Part shown: positions 17,870 through 26,824 of the stretch, piece after piece | Numbering within the stretch: position 1 is the stretch's first letter | Layout of the letters: each line of letters starts with the position of its first letter | Source: an uncultured Anaerolineales bacterium | Lineage (GTDB): Bacteria; Chloroflexota; Anaerolineae; UBA4142 | Reading direction: 5' to 3' | Length of the DNA: 32,301 nt | NCBI GenBank assembly: GCA_903825565.1 | Contig: CAIKBD010000520.1 | Location: 1-32,301, forward strand | Translations under genes and position numbers: made by a program | Notes under the pieces: model-generated | What the model saw: the letters and a program-made list of their open reading frames with translations, nothing else | Told to the model about the DNA's origin: nothing | Database searches by the model: none

Positions 17870-18517
17870 TTACTGTTTGACCTGCCCCGCCAACACTCTT
17901 TCGATTTCCGCGACTGGGATCACGCCGACGCGACGAATGACCGGCGGTTCCACCGTGACATCAACGACGGTCGAGGGAACGTTGCCGCGCGTCGCGCCGC
18001 CATCGAGAATCAGCGGCAGGCGGCCATCCAACTGCGCCAGCACCTCTTGCGCGTTCGCCGGATCGCGCCCGCCGGAAAGGTTCGCGCTCGTCGCGGCGAG
18101 CGGCGCGCCCAGCACCTCGATCAGCGCACGCGTCGTCGGATGATTCGGCACACGCACGGCAACCGTATCGCCATCCGCGATCAAAATTTTCGGCACGCGG
18201 GCGGATGCCGGCACGACGAGCGTCAAGCCGCCGGGCCAAAATGCGGCGGCGAGCCGGCGCGCCGCGGCGGAAACGTCGCGCGCGACGCGTGCGAGATCGT
18301 CTATGCTCGCGAACAGGTACGGAATTGCTTTACCGCGTTCGCGCGCTTTGACGACGAACAATTGCTCAATCGCGCGCTCGTCGAACCCGTTCGCGCCGAT
18401 GCCGTACACCGTGTCCGTGGGAAAGGCGATCACCTTGCCGGCGCGTAGCAAGCGTACTGCGTGCGCAAAAACTTCGGTATCACTCGGAGAAAGAACTTGG
18501 GTTCGCATCTTGTCCAT
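17870..18517 (-). CDS. L-threonylcarbamoyladenylate synthase (TsaC/Sua5/YrdC family)
   Basis: GKVIAFPTDTVYGIGANGFDERAIEQLFVVKARERGKAIPYLFAS, PNHPTTRALIEVLGAPLAATSANLSG. Confidence 0.95.
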   Translation of the reverse strand: MDKMRTQVLSPSDTEVFAHAVRLLRAGKVIAFPTDTVYGIGANGFDERAIEQLFVVKARERGKAIPYLFASIDDLARVARDVSAAARRLAAAFWPGGLTLVVPASARVPKILIADGDTVAVRVPNHPTTRALIEVLGAPLAATSANLSGGRDPANAQEVLAQLDGRLPLILDGGATRGNVPSTVVDVTVEPPVIRRVGVIPVAEIERVLAGQVKQ

Positions 18518-19307
18518 TCAAAATAAATTTTTCGATCACAACCGCCGCGCCGTCTGCCTCGACCGGCGGCGCGATGTACTGCGCCAACGCCTTGACGCTG
18601 GGAATTGCGTTCCCCATCGCCACCCCCAGCCCCGCCCATTCGATCATCGAACGGTCGTTGTCGTGATCGCCGATGGCGATGACCTGCGCGCGCGGAATGT
18701 GCCACTGTTGGGCGAGCCATGCCAGCGCCGCGCCTTTCGACACGGCGCGGTGGGTGATCTCGATGAAATAATCGTGCGACTGCACCACTTGGAGCGCGTC
18801 GCCAAACCGCGCTTTGAGTTGCGGGACGAGCCGCGTCGTCGTCGCCGGGTTGTTGACGAAAACGATCTTTTGCGGCTCGGTGCGCAATGCTTCCGCAAAA
18901 TCCGGTGCGACGTGCAGATGCGACGTATAGTTTTCGACAAAAAGCAGTACATCGGGCGAAGCGTTGCGCGCGTAAAATTCCTCGTCGCGGCACACCACCC
19001 GCGAGATCGAATCGTCTGCAAACGCGATCACTTGGCGCGCGAGATCGAGCGGCACTGTTTGTTGAAACAGCGCCGTGCCCGTGCGCGCATCGCGGATCGT
19101 CGCGCCCTGATCGCAAATTAGCGCGGACTGCAAATCGAGTTCATCCACAAATCGCCGCGCCGAGCGATACATTCTGCCGGTTGCCAGCACCACGCGCACG
19201 GCGCGCGCTTGCGCGTTTTGCACCGCCGCTTTGACGCGCGGCGACGGCGATTTGAAAATTTGGCACAGCGTGCCGTCCACATCGGTAGCCACGAGACGAT
19301 AGTTCAT
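18480..19307 (-). CDS. HAD-IIB family (Cof-type) phosphatase
   Basis: YRLVATDVDGTL, VVLATGRMYRSARRFVDEL, SKGAALAWLAQQW, AIGDHDNDRSMIEWAGLGVAMGNA; ATG at 19307. Confidence 0.94.
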   Translation of the reverse strand: MNYRLVATDVDGTLCQIFKSPSPRVKAAVQNAQARAVRVVLATGRMYRSARRFVDELDLQSALICDQGATIRDARTGTALFQQTVPLDLARQVIAFADDSISRVVCRDEEFYARNASPDVLLFVENYTSHLHVAPDFAEALRTEPQKIVFVNNPATTTRLVPQLKARFGDALQVVQSHDYFIEITHRAVSKGAALAWLAQQWHIPRAQVIAIGDHDNDRSMIEWAGLGVAMGNAIPSVKALAQYIAPPVEADGAAVVIEKFILNGQDANPSSFSE

Positions 19308-20191
19308 TTGCCTTCCAGTCGCCAAGTAATTTCGAGCACGCGTTCCAAACCTTCCAGATCGCGGTGCACGGTAGTTAAGGTTTGCGGTAATACGCGCCAA
19401 ACCAATTCGAGCGCGGCGTTGCCTTGCTCTTCCGAAATTTCGCACAACGCGACCGCGCCCTGATTGGCGTGCGCGTTTAGTTGCGCGAGTAGCCGCTCGA
19501 AAACAATCAGCCCACCGTCGCCACCGTCCAACGCCAGGCGCGGCTCGAATGCGAACACTTCGCGCGGCAATTGCGCGAGCCGTTCGCGGGGAATGTACGG
19601 CAGGTTCGCCACGAGCAGATCGAACGGCTCGCCGATGCCATCGAGCAGATCGCTTTCGATAAATTCGACGCGCGTTGCCAAACCCAGGCGTTGCGCGTTC
19701 GTCCGCGCAACCGCCAACGCGTCGCGCGAAATATCGCCGGCGATGATGCGGGCGTGCGGCAAATGGTGCGCGAGTGTGAGCGCGAGCGCGCCCGACCCGG
19801 TGCCCACATCCACGATCACCGGCGAGGCGAGCTGCCGCGCGTAATCCAGCGCGAGTTGCGCGAGCGTCTCGGTTTCGTGGCGCGGAATCAGCACGCGGCG
19901 ATCCACGCTAAAATCGAGTCCGTAAAATTCTTGATGTCCCAGGATGTACGCGAGCGGCTCATTTTGTGTGCGGCGCGCGACGAGCGCGGCGTACTGCACG
20001 GCGCTTGCCGGCGCGAGCGGATCGGTCAGGCGCGCCAACACGTGTGCGCGCGATGAAGCGAGCGCATGAGCGAGCAACAGTTCCGCCTGCAAGCGTGCGT
20101 CGCGCCACGGCAACGTTGCGCCGAGTGCGCGCGTTGCGTTGACGAGAATCTCTTGAATGGTTTCGGGCTGGGAAATGAAACTGGGTGTCAC
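19304..20191 (-). CDS. prmC: Peptide chain release factor N(5)-glutamine methyltransferase
   Basis: VLIPRHETETLAQLAL, VIVDVGTGSGALALTLA, DLLVANLPYIP; GTG start at 20191 overlapping upstream stop (GTGA). Confidence 0.93.
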   Translation of the reverse strand: MTPSFISQPETIQEILVNATRALGATLPWRDARLQAELLLAHALASSRAHVLARLTDPLAPASAVQYAALVARRTQNEPLAYILGHQEFYGLDFSVDRRVLIPRHETETLAQLALDYARQLASPVIVDVGTGSGALALTLAHHLPHARIIAGDISRDALAVARTNAQRLGLATRVEFIESDLLDGIGEPFDLLVANLPYIPRERLAQLPREVFAFEPRLALDGGDGGLIVFERLLAQLNAHANQGAVALCEISEEQGNAALELVWRVLPQTLTTVHRDLEGLERVLEITWRLEGK

Positions 20192-20961
20192 TGAATTGTT
20201 CGGATCGTTGGTGTTGCGGTCCCGGTTGGCGTTGGCGTTGCGGCGAGCGTTGGCGTGCGCGTAGGTGTTTCGGTTGGACGGCGCGTGGGCGTCCACGTCG
20301 GCGTGACCACCGGGGTCACGGGGGGCCAATAGTCGAAAAAATACAAACCGTAAAACAATGCGCCGCGCGGATGATCGAGCGGTGCGCGCCATTCGATCAC
20401 CAGCACGAATTTGCCGGCGTCCACCAAGCGTTGCACGTCGCGATCCGCAAACTTGCCCGCCAGTTTAGGCGTCGCGCCGGTGCGTTCGTGCACGCCCGTC
20501 CAATAGGAATTGTCAACGTAATGCCGCGCGCCGCGCACGGGATCGCTGGTCGGGTCGGGCGCGCTCAACACTTGGCGCGCGATTTCGAGCGCGCGCGGTT
20601 CGGGCGGATCGTCTTTGTGCTCGAGATACGCCGAATACCGGTTGAGCAAATTTTGCTCGTCGGTGTAATTGGCAATCGCGCCATTCGCCGCGCTCACGCG
20701 GTTTCGCATCGTCCACGCAATCGCCGCGTACGCCTGCGATTTTTGCGGTTCGGGAAAAACTTGGGCTTCGTATGTCAGCACCACGGCGACGGCGCGCACA
20801 TCGGCATCGGTGAAGGTCGGCGTGGGTGTGCGCGAGGGCAGGAACGGCAACGCGTCGCGTAACGGTGTGTGGCGTTGCAACGCCAACCACAGCATCACAC
20901 TCGCTAGCCAGCACGCGCACAGCGCAAACGCGATCAACCCGCGCAGGAGGCGCCGCGACAC
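20188..20961 (-). CDS. Membrane-anchored protein, possible SleB-like cell-wall hydrolase, Thr/Pro-rich C-terminal tail
   Basis: N-terminal TM; VVLTYEAQ...YAAIAWTMRNRV resembles SleB-type hydrolases; TPTWTPTRRPTETPTRTPT tail. Confidence 0.6.
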   Translation of the reverse strand: MSRRLLRGLIAFALCACWLASVMLWLALQRHTPLRDALPFLPSRTPTPTFTDADVRAVAVVLTYEAQVFPEPQKSQAYAAIAWTMRNRVSAANGAIANYTDEQNLLNRYSAYLEHKDDPPEPRALEIARQVLSAPDPTSDPVRGARHYVDNSYWTGVHERTGATPKLAGKFADRDVQRLVDAGKFVLVIEWRAPLDHPRGALFYGLYFFDYWPPVTPVVTPTWTPTRRPTETPTRTPTLAATPTPTGTATPTIRTIQ

Positions 20962-20968
20962 GCCAACC

Positions 20969-22042
20969 TCAACTTACCCCTGCCGCTTTTAACTTGGCGG
21001 CTTGATCGTCGAGAATCAACGCGTCAATGAGCGCGTCAATGGCGCCGTCGAGAATTTTCGGCAGGTTGTGAATGCTCATCCCGATCCGGTGATCCGTCAA
21101 CCGGTCTTGCGGAAAATTATAGGTGCGAATTTTTTCGGAGCGTTCGCCGGAGCCGACCTGGGAACGGCGCGCTTCGGTCTGCTCACGTTGTTGCTTTTCC
21201 ACCTCGATTTCGTACAGCCGCGCGCGCAATACGCCCATCGCGCGAATTTTGTTTTGCAGCTGCGACCGCTGATCTTGGCAGGTCACGACGATGCCCGTCG
21301 GCAAGTGGGTGAGGCGCACCGCGGTCGCCACTTTTTGCACGTTCTGCCCGCCGTGCCCGGAAGCGTGAAAAATGTCCACTTTGATCTCGTCTGGCTTGAC
21401 TTGCACGTCCACTTCGTCCACCTCGGCGAGCACCGCGACGGTGGCGGTGGAGGTGTGGATGCGCCCCTGCGCTTCGGTTTGCGGCACACGCTGAACGCGA
21501 TGCACACCGCTCTCGTACTTCATCCGCGAGAACGCGCCCTTGCCGCGAATTTCAAACACGACTTCCTTAAAGCCCTTCAAGCCGGTGCGATTCTCGTCTA
21601 CGAGTTCAACTTTCCAGCCCTTGTCCTCGGCGTAGCGCGTATACATGCGGTACAAGTCCGCCGCGAATAACGCCGCCTCGTCGCCGCCCGCGCCGCCGCG
21701 AATTTCGACGAACACATCTCTATCGTCGCGTGAATCTTTCGGCAAAAGCAAAATTCGCATCTCTTGAAACAAACGGCTCTCGTCCGCTTCAAGTTTTGCC
21801 ATTTCTTCGCGCGCCATCGCGCGCAGTTCTTCGTCCGGCTCGTCGTGCACAATCGCACGCGTCTGTTCGAGCGCAGTGTGCGTTGTCTGGTACTCGCGGA
21901 ATTTGGCGACGATCTCTTCCAAGCCGCTGATCTCGCGCGTGATTTCGCGCAACCGCGTGGCGTTACTACTCACCGCCGGGTCTGCCATCAGGTTATGCAG
22001 CTCTTCGTAATGTTGTTCGATGGATGCAAGTTTGTCTAACAT
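20969..22042 (-). CDS. prfA: Peptide chain release factor 1
   Basis: RVPQTEAQGRIHTSTATVAVLAE, ASGHGGQNVQKVATAVRLTHLPTGIVVTCQDQRSQLQNK, RTYNFPQDRLTDHRIG. Confidence 0.96.
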   Translation of the reverse strand: MLDKLASIEQHYEELHNLMADPAVSSNATRLREITREISGLEEIVAKFREYQTTHTALEQTRAIVHDEPDEELRAMAREEMAKLEADESRLFQEMRILLLPKDSRDDRDVFVEIRGGAGGDEAALFAADLYRMYTRYAEDKGWKVELVDENRTGLKGFKEVVFEIRGKGAFSRMKYESGVHRVQRVPQTEAQGRIHTSTATVAVLAEVDEVDVQVKPDEIKVDIFHASGHGGQNVQKVATAVRLTHLPTGIVVTCQDQRSQLQNKIRAMGVLRARLYEIEVEKQQREQTEARRSQVGSGERSEKIRTYNFPQDRLTDHRIGMSIHNLPKILDGAIDALIDALILDDQAAKLKAAGVS

Positions 22043-22054
22043 CTGTTCCCCAGT

Positions 22055-23617
22055 TTAGGATTTTTTTGCGTGACGTTGGAAACGGCGCAACACGAAACCG
22101 ATCTCTTCCGCGCGCAGAGCGAACGCGGTCGCAAAGTAGATTGTCGCGCCGATGAGTGTGCCGAACCCCGCAACGCTGAGCGGCGGCGCGCCGGCAAACG
22201 CGTTGGCAAATGCGAGCAGCGCCGCGCCCATCGCCGTTGCCGCGACGATCATGCGCGCGGTCGAAAGTGCGATGCGCCGCGCATCAATATCGCCGATGCG
22301 GCGGCGCAACAAAATGATCAGCGTGATGGTTTCCAAAATGGTTGCCAGCGAGTTGGCGAGCGCAAGCCCACCGTGCGCCAGCGGCGCGATCAACGCAACG
22401 CTCAAGCCAATGTTCAACGCCATCGCCGCGACGCCGACGATGACCGGCGTGAACGTATCGTGCAACGCGTAGAACGCGCGCGCCAGAATTTCCAAACTCG
22501 AATGGGCGCACAAGGCAAGCGCGAAAAATTGCAATGCCCATGTTGTTTGCCGTGTGGATTCGGCGTCAAACTCGCCGCGCTGAAACAAGAGCGCGATGTA
22601 CGGCGCGCCGAGCGCGATCAGCCCGACGGATGCCGGGATCGTGAGAAACAGCGTCGTGCGCAACGTCGTCGAAAATGTGTCGCGGAATTCGGCGAGTTCC
22701 CGGCGCGCGGTCTGCGTCGAAAAGGTGGGAAACACGGCCGTCGCCAGTGATTGCCCCACGACGCCTTCCGGCAACAGCATCACGCGCCACGCGTACGACA
22801 GCGCGGCAATCGCGCCGCTGGGCAGTGCCGACGCCAGGATCGTGTTCACCAAAAAATTAATCTGTACGGCGGCGATGCCGAACGCGCGCGGCAACATCAA
22901 GCGGATCACTTCGCGCACGTCCGGCGACTGAAGATCGAAATCCCACAACTGGGCGTCTGCACTCTGTGATCGGAAACGGTAGAACCAGGGCAACTGCACG
23001 AGCAAATGCAAAAACGATCCGGCGATCACGCCAATCACCAGACCGGCTACGCCTAGCATTGGCGTGAGCCAGACTGCGCCGGCGATGATCGCCGCGTTGT
23101 ACATCACCGGCGCGAGCGCGGGCAAAAGAAAATGCTGATGCGAATTGAGAATGCCCATCACAATGCCGCTCACGCCGAACACAATCGGCGTGACGAGCAT
23201 CCAGCGCATCAAGTCGGCGGTGAGGCGTTGCTCCGCCGGCGCAAACCCCTGCGCGACTGTCGCCGCGACGAGCGGTTGCGCAAACACGGCAAAGAGCGCG
23301 GCGAGCGCCGTCATCGCGATCCCGGTGAGCGTGGTGATTGCCCTTGCGAGCCGCCACGCGCGGCGCGCGTCACCGGTGGCGAGCGCGGCGGAAAATGTTG
23401 GGATGAACGCCGAGCCGAGTGCGCCGCCGGCGATCACGTTGAAAATAAAATCGGGCACGTTGAACGCGGCAAAGTACGCGTCCAACTCGCGCGACGTACC
23501 GAACTGGTGGCTGATCACCATGTCGCGCGCCAAGCCCAGCGCGCGGCTTGCGATGAAAAAAATCATCACCATCGTCGCGGCGCGGAACAGTTGGCGCGGG
23601 CGAATTTCCGAAATCAC
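22055..23617 (-). CDS. murJ: Murein biosynthesis integral membrane protein (lipid II flippase)
   Basis: SRALGLARDMVISHQFGTSRELDAYFAAFNVPDF, GALGSAFIPTFSAALATGD, 12+ hydrophobic segments. Confidence 0.95.
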   Translation of the reverse strand: MISEIRPRQLFRAATMVMIFFIASRALGLARDMVISHQFGTSRELDAYFAAFNVPDFIFNVIAGGALGSAFIPTFSAALATGDARRAWRLARAITTLTGIAMTALAALFAVFAQPLVAATVAQGFAPAEQRLTADLMRWMLVTPIVFGVSGIVMGILNSHQHFLLPALAPVMYNAAIIAGAVWLTPMLGVAGLVIGVIAGSFLHLLVQLPWFYRFRSQSADAQLWDFDLQSPDVREVIRLMLPRAFGIAAVQINFLVNTILASALPSGAIAALSYAWRVMLLPEGVVGQSLATAVFPTFSTQTARRELAEFRDTFSTTLRTTLFLTIPASVGLIALGAPYIALLFQRGEFDAESTRQTTWALQFFALALCAHSSLEILARAFYALHDTFTPVIVGVAAMALNIGLSVALIAPLAHGGLALANSLATILETITLIILLRRRIGDIDARRIALSTARMIVAATAMGAALLAFANAFAGAPPLSVAGFGTLIGATIYFATAFALRAEEIGFVLRRFQRHAKKS

Positions 23618-23624
23618 GCGCGCT

Positions 23625-23654
23625 ATTATAACACACGCCTCTTGATCTGTGCAA
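23625..23654 (-). promoter_or_regulatory. murJ promoter TTGCAC-N18-TATAAT
   Basis: Plus strand attata 23625-23630 and gtgcaa 23649-23654. Confidence 0.6.
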
Positions 23655-23693
23655 TCGGAACGCGTGCTGTTCGCGCCGCTGGGCTGGGCTGAT

Positions 23694-23722
23694 TTGTCAA
23701 AAACCTTAAACTGTTGTATATT
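23694..23722 (+). promoter_or_regulatory. rpsT promoter TTGTCA-N17-TATATT
   Basis: -35 23694-23699, -10 23717-23722. Confidence 0.65.
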
Positions 23723-23753
23723 GCACCTGAAATAATTTCAGGAGGCAGGTCAG

Positions 23754-24029
23754 TTGGCAAACAAACACGCTGGCGAAAAGGCAATGCGTCAAAGTCTGCG
23801 CCACCGCACGCGCAACCGTACCGTCCGCGTTACCGCGCGCACCGAAGTGAAGGACGCGGCGAATTTGTTGGAGGAAGGTGCCGTAGCGGACGCAGAGCAA
23901 TCTGTCAAGCAAGCGGTCCGCGCGTTGGACAAGGCGGCGCAAAAGGGCGTCATCAAGAAGAACAACGCGGCGCGCCGCAAATCTCGCTTGATGAAAAAAA
24001 TGAACCAAGCCAAAACCGCAGCGAAATAA
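23754..24029 (+). CDS. rpsT: 30S ribosomal protein S20, TTG start
   Basis: ANKHAGEKAMRQSLRHRTRNRTVRVTARTEVKDAANLL...KAAQKGVIKKNNAARRKSRLMKKMNQ; AGGAGG 8 nt upstream of TTG. Confidence 0.95.
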   Translation: MANKHAGEKAMRQSLRHRTRNRTVRVTARTEVKDAANLLEEGAVADAEQSVKQAVRALDKAAQKGVIKKNNAARRKSRLMKKMNQAKTAAK

Positions 24030-24073
24030 AAAACTTGCGAAGGAACTTGTGTGTGCCTTCGCAAGTTTTTTAT
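24026..24073. terminator. rpsT Rho-independent terminator (bidirectional form)
   Basis: 18-bp perfect arms ATAAAAAACTTGCGAAGG (24026-24043)/CCTTCGCAAGTTTTTTAT (24056-24073), 12-nt loop. Confidence 0.9.
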
Positions 24074-24180
24074 TTCGCGGCAGCGGTTTGGGGATTCCTG
24101 CGCCGGCGCGCTAATGGAACTCCTCTTGCATTTCCGGCGTCTACTCTTCGAGCGATTCGATTCACGAGAGGAGTTGCGCT

Positions 24181-26700
24181 ATGAAAACCAAACTACTGTT
24201 CGCCGCTTGTGCCGTGCTCGCGCTGGTCGCGAGTTTTGCGCGCCAAGCCCTGCCCGCTTCCGCCGACGGTCTCATCGTTGTGGATTGTCCGCCGGTTGTC
24301 ATCACACCGGCGACCATCGTGCCGATGCCCGGCGGCATCCTGCCGATTGTGACGCCGCGCCCCATCGCCCCGCCGATTCGCCGCGATTGCTCCACGTACC
24401 TCGCGGTCAAAAACCACAACGTCAGCGTGACGATTGACAACCAGGTCGCGCGCACGCGCATTGATCAAACCTTTACGAACGACAGCACCTATGCGCTCGA
24501 AGGCACGTACATCTTTCCGTTGCCGGACGACGCCACGATTGCCGAATTCGCGATGTGGGTAGATGGCAAGCGGCTTGAGGGCAGGGTGCTCGACAAGACC
24601 GAGGCGCGCAACATTTACGAAGGGATCGTCCGCACGCAACGCGATCCCGCGCTCCTCGAGTACATCGGACGCAACGCGTTCCAAGCGCGCATTTTCCCCA
24701 TCCCGCCGAAAACGGACAAACGCGTCGAGATCGAATACTCGCAAGTGCTCAAAGCCGAGCAGGGCTTGGTGCGCTATGTCTATCCGCTCAACACCGAAAA
24801 ATTTTCGCCGACGCCGCTCAAAAATGTTTCGGTCAGCGTCGCGCTCAAATCGAATGCGGCGATCAAATCCATCTACTCGCCATCGCACAACGTCAGCGTC
24901 TCGCGCACCGGCGAGTTCGCGGCGCGGATCGGCTACGAAGAAACGAACGTTCGCCCCGACCGCGATTTCGTGCTCTACTATTCGGTTACCCAAGACGACA
25001 TCGGCTTGAATCTCCTCTCGTACCGCGCCGGGAGCGACGACGGATTTTTCCTGATGCTTGTCGCGCCCAAAGTCGAGGTGGACGCGCGCCAGGTGATCGC
25101 CAAGGATGTACTGCTCGTGCTCGACGTATCCGGCTCGATGCAGGGCGCTAAAATCGATCAGGCGAAACGCGCGCTCGATTACATCCTGGGGCAACTGAAC
25201 AGCAACGACCGCTTTAACATCGTCACGTTCAGCACCGGCACGAATTGGTACGCGTCGTCTCTGCGCCCGGTGTCCGCCCGCGACGATGGGCGCAACTTTG
25301 TGGCGCGCATCCGCGCCGAAGGTTCGACCGACATCAACCGCGCGCTCCTTGAAGCGTTGAATGCCGTGGACAGGGAACGCCCAACGACGATCATCTTTCT
25401 GACCGACGGCTTGCCGACGACCGGCGAAACGAACGCGCAAAAAATTATTGCGAACGTGACCGGCGTGACGCCCAAGAACGTGCGCCTGTTCACGTTCGGT
25501 GTGGGCGACGATGTGAACACGATCCTGCTCGACACGCTCGCCGAAAAATTGCGCGGCGCAAGTGGTTACGTGCGCCCGAATGAAAAGATTGACGAGATCG
25601 TGTCCGGGTTTTACGCCAAAGTTTCGACGCCCGTCCTCGCCGATGTGACGATTGATTGGGGCGGCGTCAGTGTTAGCGAGGTGTACCCGTACCCGCTCCC
25701 CGATCTGTTCACCGGCACGCAACTCGTCGTCGCGGGCCGCTACCGCAACGGCGCGCCGACGACGATCACGTTGCGCGGCACGGTGAACGGTGTCGCGCAA
25801 TCGTTCCGCTATTCGGATGTGGCGTTTCGCACTGCCGGCGGCGATGATTGGATTCCGCGCTTGTGGGCGACGCGCAAGATCGGTTACTTGCTCAACGAGA
25901 TTCGCTTGCGCGGCGAATCGAAAGAGATCGTGAACGAAATTGTGACGCTTGCGGTGCGGTACGGCATCGTCACGCCGTACACTTCGTTCTTGGTGGACGA
26001 ACGCCAAGATGTGTTCACCGACAAGGGGCGGAGCGACGCGGCGAAGGAAGCGCAAAAAGCGCTCGCGCCCTCGGCGATGCCGACTTCGGGTGCGGCGGCG
26101 GTGCAACAGAGCCAGCAACAATCGCAAATGCGCGGCGCGGGCGCGCTGCCGACGATGGCGCCCTTGCCGACCGCTTCGCCCAAACCCGGCGCTGCGCCGG
26201 TTCCGGCGCAACCACAAACCCAGGCATCGAACGTGCCGGTGCAGGGCATTGCCGACAAAACGTTCTTGCTGCGCAACGGTGTGTGGCTGGACGCGCAGTT
26301 CGATCCGTCGAAGGTGAAACCGACCCAGATCGAATTTGGCAGCGACGCCTACTTTGCGCTGATCGCGAACAACCCGGAGGCGAGCAAGTACCTCGCGCTG
26401 GGATCGCGTGTGATTGTGGTGCTGAACGGCATGGCGTACGAAATTACCGATGCCGGCACCGGCGCGACGAACGCGAACGCTATTCCCACCGCGCTACCTG
26501 CGACGCCCACGCCGGTCGCGCAATCGCGCGCCGTGCAAGTGGCAACGCCTGCGGCGGGGCAAACTCCGCGCGCCAGCGCGCCCGCGTCCGCGCCTGCCAA
26601 AGAAGAATCGCCTAACACCTTTCTGATCGGAGCCGGGCTGTTGGGATTGGGCTTACTTGGCAGTGCCGGCGTGATGGCGGTTGTGGCGTTGCGAAAATAG
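24181..26700 (+). CDS. VIT + von Willebrand factor A domain protein, signal peptide and C-terminal TM anchor
   Basis: VIT: NHNVSVTIDNQVARTRIDQTFTNDSTYALEGTYIFPLPDDATI; VWA/MIDAS: LLVLDVSGSMQGAKIDQAKRAL; C-terminal FLIGAGLLGLGLLGSAGVMAVVALRK. Confidence 0.95.
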   Translation: MKTKLLFAACAVLALVASFARQALPASADGLIVVDCPPVVITPATIVPMPGGILPIVTPRPIAPPIRRDCSTYLAVKNHNVSVTIDNQVARTRIDQTFTNDSTYALEGTYIFPLPDDATIAEFAMWVDGKRLEGRVLDKTEARNIYEGIVRTQRDPALLEYIGRNAFQARIFPIPPKTDKRVEIEYSQVLKAEQGLVRYVYPLNTEKFSPTPLKNVSVSVALKSNAAIKSIYSPSHNVSVSRTGEFAARIGYEETNVRPDRDFVLYYSVTQDDIGLNLLSYRAGSDDGFFLMLVAPKVEVDARQVIAKDVLLVLDVSGSMQGAKIDQAKRALDYILGQLNSNDRFNIVTFSTGTNWYASSLRPVSARDDGRNFVARIRAEGSTDINRALLEALNAVDRERPTTIIFLTDGLPTTGETNAQKIIANVTGVTPKNVRLFTFGVGDDVNTILLDTLAEKLRGASGYVRPNEKIDEIVSGFYAKVSTPVLADVTIDWGGVSVSEVYPYPLPDLFTGTQLVVAGRYRNGAPTTITLRGTVNGVAQSFRYSDVAFRTAGGDDWIPRLWATRKIGYLLNEIRLRGESKEIVNEIVTLAVRYGIVTPYTSFLVDERQDVFTDKGRSDAAKEAQKALAPSAMPTSGAAAVQQSQQQSQMRGAGALPTMAPLPTASPKPGAAPVPAQPQTQASNVPVQGIADKTFLLRNGVWLDAQFDPSKVKPTQIEFGSDAYFALIANNPEASKYLALGSRVIVVLNGMAYEITDAGTGATNANAIPTALPATPTPVAQSRAVQVATPAAGQTPRASAPASAPAKEESPNTFLIGAGLLGLGLLGSAGVMAVVALRK

Positions 26701-26716
26701 GATTGTCGCACCCCAG

Positions 26717-26759
26717 GAAAATTGGAGAGGCGAGCCGGCGGCTCGCCTCTCCAATTTTC
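26717..26759. terminator. Long hairpin downstream of VIT/VWA gene (20-bp arms, 3-nt loop)
   Basis: GAAAATTGGAGAGGCGAGCC (26717-26736)/GGCTCGCCTCTCCAATTTTC (26740-26759); extends further with one bulge. Confidence 0.7.
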
Positions 26760-26765
26760 TGGCAA

Positions 26766-26794
26766 TTGCCAACTTGGCATCGGTTGAGTATAAT
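26766..26794 (+). promoter_or_regulatory. Promoter TTGCCA-N17-TATAAT for the DsbA-like/GH3 operon
   Basis: -35 26766-26771, -10 26789-26794, exact 17-nt spacer. Confidence 0.7.
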
Positions 26795-26824
26795 CAGCGC
26801 GCGCACAAGCATTAGTAAAGGTAA

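Noticed and set aside
21283-21507. Unusual GHGGQ and PQT motifs in PrfA
   Set aside because: Fits the permissible RF1 pattern (PxT, GGQ invariant); not strong evidence of altered stop-codon recognition.
24193-26217. 674-aa minus-strand ORF opposite the VIT/VWA gene
   Set aside because: Arg/His/Val-rich mirror translation typical of GC-rich DNA; the plus strand encodes a clear VIT/VWA protein.
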